Of a stretch of DNA of 64,000 bases, positions 1 through 8,448 are shown piece after piece. A program made the position numbers and the translations under genes. Origin of the DNA: Candidatus Siliceabacter maunaloa (GTDB lineage: Bacteria; Actinomycetota; Thermoleophilia; Solirubrobacterales; Solirubrobacteraceae); NCBI GenBank assembly GCA_024330185.1, contig JANDLV010000010.1, positions 28,139-92,138 of the forward strand, in the 5' to 3' direction. Position 1 is the first letter of the stretch; each line of letters begins with the position of its first letter. A model generated the notes under the pieces. It was not told the origin of the DNA and did no database searches. It saw only the letters and a list, made by a program, of their open reading frames with translations.

Positions 1-729
1 GAGATCCTCGAGCCGCTGGGCTTCCGCTGGACCAACTACGGGGTTGCGCCGCAGGACGTTGACGCGGTGGGGCGCGGCGAGGTGACGGGGGCGCCTGTGC
101 TGCCGCCGCTGTCCACGCTGCTCACCCGTGCGCTGGGCAAGCCGGTCGACCAGATCACGCGCGAGTCCAACGACCCGCGCTTCCTGACCGGGATCATTCC
201 CTCGGCCAACGTCGTCAGCACGGCCAACGAGATGTCACGCTTCTACGAGCTGCTGCGCTGCGGCGGCGAGCTGGACGGCGTGCGGATCTTCGAGCCGCGC
301 ACCATCCGCCGAGCCACCACGGAGCAGTCGTGGCTGGAGATCGACCTCACGCTGGGCTTCCCGACCCGTAGCCTGGGCTTCATGCTCGGCGCGCGCGTGC
401 TGAGCCTCTGGGGCCCCGACACCGAGCAGGCCTTCGGCCACCTGGGCTTCACCAACGTGCTGACGTGGGCCGACCCGCAGCGCGCGCTGGCCGGGGCCCT
501 CATCACCTCGGGCAAGCCGATCCTCTACCCCGAGCTGCCCGACCTGTGGACGCTCATGCGCCGCATCGGCATCGAGGCGCCCAAGGTGGACCGCCGAGAG
601 GCGCTCAGCGCGGTCGTGCCGATTTCCTCCCCAGCGGCGCGCGCGATGAAGGGAAACGCAGGTGAGTCCTCGTGCGCGGCCTTCACGATCGAGGGCCGCC
701 CGGCGACGCCGGACGGCCCTCAGCCTTGA
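1..729 (+). CDS. Serine hydrolase of the beta-lactamase (class C/EstB) family, 5' end outside window
   Basis: The reading frame is open from the first base, so only the C-terminal 242 residues are present. The catalytic SxxK motif lies upstream of the window. What remains looks like the C-terminal half of a class C beta-lactamase-like hydrolase: a GFRWTNYGV segment, a PSANVVSTANEMSRFYELL helix that typically follows the Tyr-x-Asn region, and an AFGHLGFTNVLTWADP strand-turn that resembles the H/KTG-region strand of the family. Such proteins are esterases, DD-peptidases or of unknown substrate, and the fragment cannot discriminate. The last 12 codons run through a GC hairpin, and the stop abuts the tRNA-Ala gene on the other strand. 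Confidence 0.75.
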   Translation, partial: EILEPLGFRWTNYGVAPQDVDAVGRGEVTGAPVLPPLSTLLTRALGKPVDQITRESNDPRFLTGIIPSANVVSTANEMSRFYELLRCGGELDGVRIFEPRTIRRATTEQSWLEIDLTLGFPTRSLGFMLGARVLSLWGPDTEQAFGHLGFTNVLTWADPQRALAGALITSGKPILYPELPDLWTLMRRIGIEAPKVDRREALSAVVPISSPAARAMKGNAGESSCAAFTIEGRPATPDGPQP

Positions 730-1219
730 TGGAGCTGAGGGGGCTCGAACCCCTGGCCTCCGCCATGCCATGGCGGCGCTCTTCCAGCTGAGCTACAGCC
801 CCGAGCAGGAGGTATCGGCTAGCCATCCTACAGCCAACGCGCTGGTTGTTCAGCGTAGGCGCCAGCCGGAGGTGCATGAAGCCCTGGCCCTCGAAGTCCG
901 TAATCGGAACCAGGTAGCACTGCTCATTGTCTGGACAGTAGATGCCAAGGGCGTCGATCTCGGTGGCGGTGTAGGTCGTGCGGATGTAGCCATTGACCGG
1001 CGTGTGCCGACATGTCCTCGCCTGAACGACGACCACGTCTCCCTTGCGCCGCGCCCACTTGCACTGCACGCGCAGCAACTGTGGTCCCGTATCGAGCACC
1101 AGGTCGTAGCGCCGCCCCTCGGGCGTTGGGCGCAGGACGAAGTAGCCCAGTCGGATCGCGGCGGCGGTGAAGGCGGCTTCGGCGATCGCTCCCTTCTGGT
1201 TCGTCGTGAGGTCTTCCAT
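683..1219 (-). CDS. PD-(D/E)XK endonuclease (group I intron endonuclease-like) whose frame runs through tRNA-Ala
   Basis: This 178-residue protein matches, from recall, the small PD-(D/E)XK endonuclease family related to the tRNA-intron homing enzyme I-Ssp6803I. Visible features are an N-terminal helix (TNQKGAIAEAAFTAAAIRLG), the core RRYDLVLDTGPQLLRVQCKWARR (Asp, then Gln-x-Lys) and a PVNGYIRTTYTATEIDALGIYCP segment that is typical of the family. The conserved domain ends near residue 140. After that the frame enters the tRNA-Ala gene (residues about 140-163 are translated tRNA, GAVAQLEERRHGMAEARGSS) and stops 20 codons later at 683. The ATG at 1219 is chosen because similarity begins there, although the frame stays open further upstream. 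The protein may cut at or near the tRNA locus and be a free-standing homing gene. Activity is inferred. Confidence 0.75.
   Translation of the reverse strand: MEDLTTNQKGAIAEAAFTAAAIRLGYFVLRPTPEGRRYDLVLDTGPQLLRVQCKWARRKGDVVVVQARTCRHTPVNGYIRTTYTATEIDALGIYCPDNEQCYLVPITDFEGQGFMHLRLAPTLNNQRVGCRMASRYLLLGAVAQLEERRHGMAEARGSSPLSSIKAEGRPASPGGPRS
691..721 (-). terminator. GC-rich hairpin downstream of tRNA-Ala and the endonuclease gene
   Basis: Two 14-base arms (GAGGGCCGCCCGGC and its near-complement) flank a 3-base loop. The hairpin lies 9 bases past the 3' end of the tRNA on the minus strand and also at the end of the hydrolase gene on the plus strand, so it could terminate both converging transcripts. 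There is no T-run, so factor-independent termination is an inference. Confidence 0.45.
730..802 (-). tRNA. tRNA-Ala (anticodon GGC)
   Basis: Read on the minus strand, this 73-base stretch starts GGGGCTG and ends CAGCTCC plus discriminator A, giving a 7-bp acceptor stem with one G-U pair. It has the D-arm AGCTCAGCTGG, an anticodon stem CCGCC/GGCGG around the 7-base loop ATGGCAT (anticodon GGC), and a T-arm with GGTTCGAGCC. The 3' CCA is not encoded. The gene is intact, with no intron. It lies wholly inside the reading frame of the endonuclease gene on the same strand. Confidence 0.96.
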
Positions 1220-1259
1220 GGCACGAACACTAGTTCGCCTGCCGGACGGAACCCCTCGC

Positions 1260-1931
1260 TCAGCGCCGGGGGATGAACTCCGGGACGTCGAGCTCGCCGG
1301 CGGGTGGCTCGGGCGCACCGCGGCCGCGGCGGGCCATGACCTCGCGCGCGGACGCCTCGCGGTCGGTCGGCGGCCGGTTGGCCTCCGGGGCGACCTGGTC
1401 CAGGCGGGCGGTCAGTGAACCGTGAGCCTGGCGCACGTCGTCGAGCAGCCGCTCGGCGTTGGTGCGCAGCGAGCCGGCGAGGTCGCGCACGTCGGAGCCC
1501 ATCTGGGTGCCCTCGGCCAGCACCTCGCGGGCGGCGGCGCGGGCGTCGGCGGTGAGCGCCGCCGCGCGCTCCACCGCTTCGTCGCGCGCGCGCCGCGCGT
1601 GCTCCAGCGCCTCGGCGCGTACACGGGTGGCCTCCTCGTCGGCCTCCCGGCGGGGGGCGGCGGCCGCGTGGGTCTCCAGCGCCTGCTGCTCCGCGTGCTC
1701 ACGGGTGCGCCGCGCCTCCTCGTCGGCCTGGCGGCGCGCCGTGCCCGCCTCCTCGAGGATCTCGCGGGCCTCGGCCTCAGCGGCCTCTACGCGCATCGTG
1801 CTCGCCCGGTCGGCCTCGGCGATGCGCTCGTGCGCGCGGCGCTCGGCGTCGGCGCGCAACTGCTCGGCGGCCTGCTCGGCCGCAGCCAGGATCCGCCCGA
1901 CGCGGTCGGGGAGCTGGGCGGGGTCGGTCAT
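1260..1931 (-). CDS. Coiled-coil protein, DivIVA-like, with FtsZ-tail-like C-terminus
   Basis: The product is 223 residues, almost entirely Ala/Glu/Arg heptads (residues about 10-190), without a membrane segment or signal peptide. The long coiled coil (AAEQAAEQLRADAERRAHER and similar repeats) resembles DivIVA/Wag31-type or SepIVA-type actinobacterial proteins, but no DivIVA N-terminal crossing motif is obvious. The last residues, LDVPEFIPRR, look like the conserved C-terminal peptide of FtsZ (D-V/I-P-x-F-L/M-R-R). It lies 110 bp downstream of a membrane protein gene on the same strand. A role in cell-pole or division-site organisation is plausible but inferred from sequence style only. Confidence 0.6.
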   Translation of the reverse strand: MTDPAQLPDRVGRILAAAEQAAEQLRADAERRAHERIAEADRASTMRVEAAEAEAREILEEAGTARRQADEEARRTREHAEQQALETHAAAAPRREADEEATRVRAEALEHARRARDEAVERAAALTADARAAAREVLAEGTQMGSDVRDLAGSLRTNAERLLDDVRQAHGSLTARLDQVAPEANRPPTDREASAREVMARRGRGAPEPPAGELDVPEFIPRR

Positions 1932-2041
1932 CGCCGCAGAGCGTAGGCGCGCTCGCGGGGCCGAGGTGCAAGACGCCTGGCAGGGCGCTCAGCGCGGCTG
2001 GCCGCCGAGGTGGGCGGCGACGCGGTCCGACGCCCCGTGCG

Positions 2042-3328
2042 CTACGTGGCGAGGGAGGCGGCGAGCACGGCCAGCGTGGTCAGGACCAGCCCGGCGGCGG
2101 CCGCGATGAGTGCTGTCTCGGCTCGGGACCAGCCGGTCGCCGCCTCGCCCTCCGCCGTCGGCAGGCGCCCCGCCTCCGAGGCGATCCAGCCGAGCACCAC
2201 CCCGAGAAGCGGCCCGGGGCGCTTGCGCGCCGAGCCCATCCCGCGACCGAGTCGCCGCGCCGAGTCGCCGTAGTTCCCCACACCGGCCGAGGCGCCGAGC
2301 ACGCGGGCGGAGAGGGCGAGCGTCGGCAGGCGCCGAAGCCGGCGGACGGCACGTAGCGAGATCGCTCGCAGCCCGTCGGCGCCGGCCGCGCTGCGCAGCC
2401 AGACCGCGGTCAGCACGAGCAGGGCCACGCGCGCCGCGCGCCGGAGGCCCAGCTCGGCGCCGAGCCCACCGACGAGCCCGAAGGCGAGCGTCGAGAGGGC
2501 GAGCGGGACGGCGAGCGCGAGACCCCCCGCGAAGCTCCGTGCGCCGGCACGTACGATCAGCCACACGGCGGCGAGCCAGCCGGCGACGAGCGCGAGGGCG
2601 ACCGGCTCCGTCGTGGCGAGCGTGATCACGATCGCGACGAGGCCCGCACCGACCACCGCGCGCGGGTCTGCGAGGCCCCGGCGATCGGGGGCGGCGGCCG
2701 GACGCTCGCCGAGCTCGGCGCCCGCCTCCGGCCAGCGGCGAAGGCCTCGCCGCACGGCCCACGCCTGGATCAGGCCGGCGACCAGCGACCAGACGAGGAG
2801 GAAGGCCACGTTGACGAGGATCGCCGCGGCGGTGCCCGCGGGCAGGAAGGTGAGCGTCCCGCGGATCGCCTCGTATGTCCCGAGGTAGGCGTCCAGCCCC
2901 ACCAACACCAGGAAGTAGAAGGCGCTCGTGACGAGGTAGTAGCCGAAGCGGATCGCTGCGCCGGTCAGCGCCAGCGACAGGAGCGCCGCGCCGCGGCGTT
3001 CGAGCGCACCGAGGGCGGGAGCGCTCGCCGCGTGCGGCACGGGTATGCCCATCCGGGCCGGTCCCATGATGGCCATCGTCTCGATGAGGCTCGCACCCGC
3101 GGCCGCGTAGCCGGCGCGGGTGCCGTGGCGCTGGGAGGCGCGGGCCAGCGGGACGCCCCCTGCCAGCGCGACCACGAAGCCGCCGGGTACCGCGCGGGCG
3201 GCGAGGAACGTCATCGCCGCCACGTTGGCCAGGCCGGCGAGCGTGCGCTCGCGCTCGGTGGGGGAGCCTGCGCCCGCGCTCGAGGAGTGCTCGGACGCCT
3301 CGGCCTCGGCGCGAGGGACACAGGTCAC
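2042..3328 (-). CDS. Polytopic membrane protein of unknown function
   Basis: The protein has about 428 residues and roughly ten hydrophobic segments (for example AAMTFLAARAVPGGFVVALA, LTGAAIRFGYYLVTSAFYFL and AIVITLATTEPVALALVAGW). A charged cytosolic loop with RRGLRRWPEAGAELGERPA lies in the middle, and a C-terminal TM follows after a GWSRAE stretch. I do not recognise the family. A GTG at 3328 is taken as start because the upstream in-frame codons overlap the leuS promoter region. The gene is divergent from leuS with about 80 bp between them. Confidence 0.6.
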   Translation of the reverse strand: MTCVPRAEAEASEHSSSAGAGSPTERERTLAGLANVAAMTFLAARAVPGGFVVALAGGVPLARASQRHGTRAGYAAAGASLIETMAIMGPARMGIPVPHAASAPALGALERRGAALLSLALTGAAIRFGYYLVTSAFYFLVLVGLDAYLGTYEAIRGTLTFLPAGTAAAILVNVAFLLVWSLVAGLIQAWAVRRGLRRWPEAGAELGERPAAAPDRRGLADPRAVVGAGLVAIVITLATTEPVALALVAGWLAAVWLIVRAGARSFAGGLALAVPLALSTLAFGLVGGLGAELGLRRAARVALLVLTAVWLRSAAGADGLRAISLRAVRRLRRLPTLALSARVLGASAGVGNYGDSARRLGRGMGSARKRPGPLLGVVLGWIASEAGRLPTAEGEAATGWSRAETALIAAAAGLVLTTLAVLAASLAT

Positions 3329-3398
3329 ACCCGGAAGGTATCGGCAGGTGGCGCAGCAGGGGCGTGACGATCGGGTCAATCCACCGCGCGATCCCACC

Positions 3399-3404
3399 TA
3401 GACT
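3399..3404 (+). promoter_or_regulatory. -10 box of leuS, leaderless arrangement
   Basis: TAGACT ends 6 bases before the GTG start of leuS. There is no Shine-Dalgarno sequence in the gap, so the transcript most likely begins at or next to the start codon. Confidence 0.55.
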
Positions 3405-3410
3405 CGCCGC

Positions 3411-5867
3411 GTGCCCGAGGAGCTTCGCTACGACCCCAAGGAGATCGAGTCCCGCTGGCAGCGGGTTTGGGCCCACGAGCGCACGTGGGAGGTGCCCGAC
3501 GACCTGCCGGCCGACGCCGAGACCTCCTACGTGCTCGAGATGCTCCCCTACCCGAGTGGGGAGCCGCACATCGGCCACCTCAAGGTCTACTCCGTGGGCG
3601 ACGCGGTCGCACACTTCCACCGCCGTCGCGGGCGGCGGGTGCTGCACCCGATGGGCTATGACGCCTTCGGCCTGCCCGCCGAGAACCACGCGATCAAGAC
3701 CGGCCAGCATCCGCGCGCGTCCACCGACGCGGCCATCGCCTCCTTCCAGCGCGAGTTCCGCTCCTGGGGGATCTCGATCGACTGGACGCGGGAGCTCGGC
3801 ACCCACGAGCCGCGCTACTACCGCTGGACGCAGTGGATCTTCCTCCAGCTCCTTCACCGCGGGCTGGCCTACCGCAAGGAGGCGGCGGTCAAGTGGTGCC
3901 CGGTCGACGCGACGGTGCTGGCCAACGAGCAGGTCGTCGACGGCCACTGCGAGCGCTGCGGGGCCGAGGTCCAGACGCGCCAGCTCGAGCAGTGGTTCTT
4001 CAGGATCACCGACTACGCCGACCGCCTGGTCGAGGACCTGGGGCGCATCGAGTGGCCCGAGCACGTCAAGACGATGCAGCGCAACTGGATCGGGCGCAGC
4101 ACCGGCGCGCAGGTGACCTTCCGCTGCGAGGAGCTCGACGTCGACTACCCCGTGTTCACCACGCGGCCCGACACCCTCTTCGGCGCGACGTTCTTCGTCA
4201 TGGCCCCCGAGCACCCCGACGTCCTGCGCCTGGCCGCGGGCACCGAGCACGAGGACGCGGTGCGCGCCTACGTCAACGCCGCGGCCGGCGGCTCGGCCGA
4301 GGACCGGGGCGACGCTGAGCGCGAGAAGACCGGCGTGCCGCTGGGGCGGACCGTGACCAACCCGGTCAACGGCGAGGCGCTGCCCATGTTCGTGGCCGAC
4401 TACGTGCTCATGGAGTACGGCACCGGGGCGATCATGGCCGTGCCCGCCCACGACGCACGCGACTTCGCCTTCGCGCAGGCCTACGGCGTGGAGGTGCGCC
4501 GGGTCGTCGGCACGGACGAGGATCTGCCCTACGTCGGTGACGGACCGCTGGTCAACTCCCACCCCGACTTCGACGGGCTGCACAACCGCGACGCGCTGGA
4601 GCGGATCGTGGCCTGGCTGGACGGCGAGGGCAAGGGCCACGCGTCGGTCAACTACCGCCTGCGCGACTGGCTGATCTCCCGCCAGCGCTACTGGGGCTGC
4701 CCGATCCCGGTCGTGTACTGCTCCGGGGACTGCGGCATGGTGGCGGTCCCCGCCGACCAGCTCCCCGTGGAGCTGCCCGACGTCCGCGACTACGCCCCCA
4801 AGGGGCGCTCTCCGCTGGCCGGGGCGGAGGACTGGGTGGCCACGACGTGCCCGTCGTGCGGCGGCGCGGCGCGGCGCGAGACCGACACGATGGACACCTT
4901 CGTGGACTCGTCCTGGTACTTCCTGCGCTACTGCGACGCCAACAACGACGAGGCGGCATGGGATCCGGCCGTGCTCGCGCGCTGGATGCCCGTGGACCAG
5001 TACATCGGCGGGGTCGAGCACGCGATCCTCCACCTGCTCTACGCACGCTTCTTCTGCAAGGCCCTCAGCGATCTGGGGCTGCTGGGCGCCGACGAGCCCT
5101 TCGCCCGCCTGTTCACGCAGGGGATGATCACCCGCGACGGGGCCAAGATGTCCAAGTCGAAGGGCAACGTGGTCTCCCCGCAGGCCATAGTCGAGCGCTT
5201 CGGCGCCGACACCGCGCGCTGCTACATCCTGTTCATCGGCCCGCCCGACCAGGACGCCGACTGGAGCGACGAGGGCGCGGAGGGCATGCACCGCTTCCTC
5301 GGGCGCCTGTGGCGCACCTGCGCCCGGGCGGCGACCGAGCTGCACGACGAGGCCCTCGCCGTCGAGGCCCTGGGCGCCGACGGGCTGCGGGTGGCGCGCA
5401 AGGCGCACTGGGCCATCGACAAGGTCACGGGCGACATGGAGGGGCGCTTCGCCTTCAACACGGCCATCGCCGCGGTCATGGAGCTGCTCAACGAGTGCGG
5501 CCCCTCGCGGCGTGGCGCCGCGGAGTCCGGTGCGGTGCGCTTCGCGCTGGCCACGGCAGCCTCGCTGCTGTTCCCCTTCGCCCCCCATACGGCAGCGGAC
5601 GCCCACGAGCGGCTGACCGGCCTGAGGGTGTGGGAGGAGCCGTGGCCCGTGGCCGACCCGGCGCTGCTGGCGTCCGACACCTTCGAGCTCGTGGTGCAGG
5701 TCAACGGCAAGGTGCGCGACCGGGTGCAGGTGCCGGCCGAGGCCGACGCCGAGACGCTGCGCGCGCTGGCCCGCGACCAACCCAACGTACGCAGCCACCT
5801 CGACGGGCGCGAGGTGCTCAAGGAGGTCGTCGTGCCGGGTCGGCTGGTCAATCTCGTCGTGCGGTAG
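3411..5867 (+). CDS. leuS: Leucyl-tRNA synthetase
   Basis: The enzyme charges tRNA-Leu with leucine in the cytoplasm. It has 818 residues, the usual length for bacterial LeuRS. The class I signature HIGH is at residues 53-56 ([13 protein letters not shown]). A Cys-rich zinc knuckle follows ([12 protein letters not shown] then CERCG), then the CP1 editing domain with [12 protein letters not shown] and [14 protein letters not shown], and the leucine-specific region with C-x-C pairs. KMSKS ([10 protein letters not shown]) is near residue 580. An anticodon-binding C-terminal domain ends in [20 protein letters not shown] start follows the -10 box directly. A perfect 15-bp inverted repeat lies 36 bp after the stop. 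Confidence 0.99.
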   Translation: MPEELRYDPKEIESRWQRVWAHERTWEVPDDLPADAETSYVLEMLPYPSGEPHIGHLKVYSVGDAVAHFHRRRGRRVLHPMGYDAFGLPAENHAIKTGQHPRASTDAAIASFQREFRSWGISIDWTRELGTHEPRYYRWTQWIFLQLLHRGLAYRKEAAVKWCPVDATVLANEQVVDGHCERCGAEVQTRQLEQWFFRITDYADRLVEDLGRIEWPEHVKTMQRNWIGRSTGAQVTFRCEELDVDYPVFTTRPDTLFGATFFVMAPEHPDVLRLAAGTEHEDAVRAYVNAAAGGSAEDRGDAEREKTGVPLGRTVTNPVNGEALPMFVADYVLMEYGTGAIMAVPAHDARDFAFAQAYGVEVRRVVGTDEDLPYVGDGPLVNSHPDFDGLHNRDALERIVAWLDGEGKGHASVNYRLRDWLISRQRYWGCPIPVVYCSGDCGMVAVPADQLPVELPDVRDYAPKGRSPLAGAEDWVATTCPSCGGAARRETDTMDTFVDSSWYFLRYCDANNDEAAWDPAVLARWMPVDQYIGGVEHAILHLLYARFFCKALSDLGLLGADEPFARLFTQGMITRDGAKMSKSKGNVVSPQAIVERFGADTARCYILFIGPPDQDADWSDEGAEGMHRFLGRLWRTCARAATELHDEALAVEALGADGLRVARKAHWAIDKVTGDMEGRFAFNTAIAAVMELLNECGPSRRGAAESGAVRFALATAASLLFPFAPHTAADAHERLTGLRVWEEPWPVADPALLASDTFELVVQVNGKVRDRVQVPAEADAETLRALARDQPNVRSHLDGREVLKEVVVPGRLVNLVVR

Positions 5868-5903
5868 GCGGCTCGGCGCGGGCGGGCGGGGCCCGGCGCT
5901 TGG

Positions 5904-5948
5904 CGAGTGTCGAGTTGTCGGGGCTCAGCGGGAACAACTCGACACTCG
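5904..5948. repeat. Perfect 15-bp inverted repeat with 15-nt loop after leuS
   Basis: Arms CGAGTGTCGAGTTGT (5904-5918) and ACAACTCGACACTCG (5934-5948) are exact complements. The position just past leuS suits a terminator, but there is no T-run and the arms are less GC-rich than the surroundings. It could be a REP-like dispersed repeat. No second copy was noticed in this window. Confidence 0.6.
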
Positions 5949-6034
5949 ACCTCGTCGGGACTCGTCGATGTCAGCGCCGGGACAGCTCGGCGGGGTAGTG
6001 ATGCAGCGGGGCCGCCCGATGACCGATCCTTCCT

Positions 6035-7744
6035 GTGGTGTCCGACCGGCCCGACGTTCCATCTCCTCGTCTTCGCTGGCCGGTCATCGCCCTGGCGGCA
6101 GTCGCCGCCGCGACAACCGCGGGCGGCGCCGCGATCGCGGACGGTGAAGGCGAGGCCTCGGCCGCGCCGGCGGCCGAGGTGGCCGCTGCTGTCGAGAAGC
6201 CCCGTGGCGGACGGGACGATTCGCGAGAGACCGCCGCTTTTCGCCGCGCCCGGGCGGCCGCTCCGCCGCCGATCCTGCGTACCTGGGAGTCGCCCGACGT
6301 GGAGGCCGACGCGGCGCTGCGCAAGCTCGGTCGCCGCGCCGAGGCCAGCGAGCTGCGCGACTCCACCCGCGTGCGTGACGTGCTGCGCCGCGGCCTGCTG
6401 CTGAACCAGCTCGACCGCGACACCCACGATCGTCACGTGGCCACGTGGGAGGAGGCGCTCGAGGCCACCGATGACCTGCCGGGCCGCCGGGCCAAGGAGC
6501 TGGGAGGGGTCGTCGACGGGGTCCAGCGCCTGGCCGACAGGGGGCTGCTGAGCGCCTCGCGGATGGAGCCCGCCTTCCTGATGCTGCGCGAGAACACCCG
6601 GCTGTGGCGTACCGCCAAGCTGCCCGACAACGGGGATCGGCGCACCGTGGCCGACGGGACAGTCGTCCTCCAGTACTACGACGGGCGCGGCTGGCAGCTC
6701 CAGCCGCTGGCCACCTGGGGCAAGATCAACGCGCTGGCCGCGCGGTGCCTGGCCGCTTCGCAGTCGCGGGACGACGACGAGCGCACCTGCCCCCAGCAGC
6801 GCAAGCGCCTGCGTGAGCGCCTGGACACGATGCTGGACCTCGCGGTCCCCCGCGGCGGGCGCTACCCGGCTTGGGAGTACTTCTTCAGCTACTCGGGCGG
6901 CTCCCCACCGTGGGTGAGCGGCATGTCCCAGGCCACCGCGGCGCAGGCGCTGGCCCGCGCGGGCTCGGCGCTGGACGCGGACCGCTACCGCGACGAGGCT
7001 CGCGAGGTCCTCGGCACCTTCGAGTATCGCCCCCCGCTGGGTGTCGCGGTCTCCGGCCCCAACGATGGCTCCCACTATGCGCTGTACTCGGTCCAGCCCG
7101 ACCTGCGGGTGCTAAACGCCGAGCTGCAGGCCGTGCTCGCCCTGCGCGACGTGACAACGTTGACCGGGGACACCACCGCGCGCGAGCTGTACCTGCGTGG
7201 CGACCGCGCGGTGCGGGCGACGCTGGGGCGTTATGACACCGGGTCGTGGTCGCGCTACAGCGCCGACGGGCGGGAGGCCACCGCCGGCTACCACCGCCTG
7301 CAGCGGCGGCTGCTGGGGGAGCTGTGCGAGCGCACCGACCGCGGTGGCTACTGCGCACCGCACGAGCGGTTCCTGCGCTACGAGCGCGCGGCGCCGGACA
7401 TCGACCTGAAGGTTCCGCAGCGCACGCGCACCGGACGGGAGGTCACGGTCCGGTTCACCCTCTCCAAGACGGCCAAGGTCGCCGTGCGGGTGACCGACAA
7501 CCGCGACGAGGTCGTGACCAGCCGCGTCCGGCGCCTGCCGCGCGGCACCCACGAGGTGACCTGGACCGCTTCGCGTGGCGGGCCGCACACCGTGCGCGTC
7601 GAGGCCCGCGGGCCGACGGGCCCCGCGGAGGTCGAGCGCGGGAAGGTGCGGGTGGCCGATCCGAAGAGCGAGGCCAAGAAGAAGAAGAAGGACAAGAAGA
7701 AGAAGGAGAAGACCAAGAAGAAGAAGGGCAAGGGCGGCGACTGA
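6035..7744 (+). CDS. Secreted D-glucuronyl C5-epimerase-like protein with Ig-like domain and poly-lysine tail
   Basis: The product has 569 residues. Residues about 15-45 are a hydrophobic signal segment (WPVIALAAVAAATTAGGAA). The middle (about 170-440) resembles the alpha-helical C-terminal domain of D-glucuronyl C5-epimerases: YYDGRGWQLQPLATWGKINALA, WEYFFSYSGGSPPWVSGMSQA and YSVQPDLRVLNAELQAVLAL. Residues about 455-540 form a beta-rich, Ig-like domain (VTVRFTLSKTAKVAVRV). The last 22 residues are nearly all Lys, encoded by runs of AAG/GAG. A role in modifying or binding an acidic polysaccharide outside the cell is an inference. Two adjacent GTG codons (6035, 6038) can serve as start. Confidence 0.7.
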   Translation: MVSDRPDVPSPRLRWPVIALAAVAAATTAGGAAIADGEGEASAAPAAEVAAAVEKPRGGRDDSRETAAFRRARAAAPPPILRTWESPDVEADAALRKLGRRAEASELRDSTRVRDVLRRGLLLNQLDRDTHDRHVATWEEALEATDDLPGRRAKELGGVVDGVQRLADRGLLSASRMEPAFLMLRENTRLWRTAKLPDNGDRRTVADGTVVLQYYDGRGWQLQPLATWGKINALAARCLAASQSRDDDERTCPQQRKRLRERLDTMLDLAVPRGGRYPAWEYFFSYSGGSPPWVSGMSQATAAQALARAGSALDADRYRDEAREVLGTFEYRPPLGVAVSGPNDGSHYALYSVQPDLRVLNAELQAVLALRDVTTLTGDTTARELYLRGDRAVRATLGRYDTGSWSRYSADGREATAGYHRLQRRLLGELCERTDRGGYCAPHERFLRYERAAPDIDLKVPQRTRTGREVTVRFTLSKTAKVAVRVTDNRDEVVTSRVRRLPRGTHEVTWTASRGGPHTVRVEARGPTGPAEVERGKVRVADPKSEAKKKKKDKKKKEKTKKKKGKGGD

Positions 7745-7757
7745 CCGTTTCGCGTTT

Positions 7758-7775
7758 CGTCACAGACTCGTGACG
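7758..7775. repeat. 6-bp inverted repeat between the epimerase-like gene and comEA
   Basis: CGTCAC-agactc-GTGACG is a perfect small palindrome 13 bases after the stop. It could be a weak terminator or an operator for comEA, whose -10 (TACGGT, 7806-7811) lies about 30 bases downstream. Confidence 0.3.
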
Positions 7776-7805
7776 ATCCGCGTGTCCCGTGTGACGCGGA
7801 CGCGC

Positions 7806-7811
7806 CTACGG
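7806..7811 (+). promoter_or_regulatory. -10 box of comEA, leaderless arrangement
   Basis: TACGGT ends 7 bases before the ATG of comEA and no ribosome-binding site lies between. The same hexamer occurs in the MerR promoter of this window. Confidence 0.45.
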
Positions 7812-7818
7812 TCGGGCC

Positions 7819-8442
7819 ATGGACGTGCCCCGCTCGCAGCTTGCCGTCTACGTCGCCGCGGCGATCGCGATCGCCCTGCTGGGCGCGCGCTACGTCAGCG
7901 CGGCCCAGGAGGAAGCGCCTCCGCCGGGCGGGACGCCAGCGGTGCAGGTCGAGGAGGAGCGCTCGGGAGGCGAGGAGGGCGGCCGCGCCGTGGTCCACGT
8001 CGCGGGCGCGGTGCGCGAGCCCGGCGTGTACCGGCTGCGCGAGGGCGACCGCGTCGCCGACGCCGTCGACCGGGCAGGGGGCGCGACCGGCCGGGCCGAC
8101 CTCACGCTGCTCAACCTCGCCGCCGAGGTCGAGGACGGCCGTCAGGTCGTGGTGCCCGAGCGGGGGGCCGCGGGGAGCGGGGCGGTAGCGGGGGGCGGTG
8201 GCGGGGGCGGTGGCGCGGCGGGCACCGGCGCCACGGGCGGCGCTCAGGCGCCGCCCATCAACCTCAACACCGCGACGCTCGAGCAGCTCGACACGCTCGA
8301 GGGCGTCGGCCCGGGCATCGCCCAGCGCATCCTCGACTACCGCGACGAGCAGGGAAGCTTCGGCAGCGTCGATGAGCTCGGGCAGGTCCCCGGGATCGGC
8401 GAGAAGCGCATGGCCGCGCTGCGCGACAAGGTCACCGTGTGA
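7819..8442 (+). CDS. comEA: ComEA-like DNA-binding competence protein
   Basis: This is an envelope protein that binds incoming DNA during natural transformation. It has 207 residues: one N-terminal TM helix (LAVYVAAAIAIALLGARYV), a SLBB-type domain (HVAGAVREPGVYRLREGDRVADAV, residues about 60-115), a Gly-rich linker, and a C-terminal double helix-hairpin-helix (NLNTATLEQLDTLEGVGPGI and VDELGQVPGIGEKRMAALR). comEC begins 6 bases after its stop, so the two form an operon. Confidence 0.95.
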   Translation: MDVPRSQLAVYVAAAIAIALLGARYVSAAQEEAPPPGGTPAVQVEEERSGGEEGGRAVVHVAGAVREPGVYRLREGDRVADAVDRAGGATGRADLTLLNLAAEVEDGRQVVVPERGAAGSGAVAGGGGGGGGAAGTGATGGAQAPPINLNTATLEQLDTLEGVGPGIAQRILDYRDEQGSFGSVDELGQVPGIGEKRMAALRDKVTV

Positions 8443-8448
8443 GCGGGG

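Noticed and set aside
730..802. Group I intron in the tRNA-Ala gene because of the neighbouring homing-type endonuclease
   Set aside because: The tRNA is contiguous, with a normal 7-base anticodon loop and no insertion.
1989..5798. Very long open frames on the minus strand opposite leuS
   Set aside because: Extreme GC bias leaves antisense frames open. leuS on the plus strand has all family motifs, and the antisense translations are Arg/Ala/His-rich without recognisable domains.
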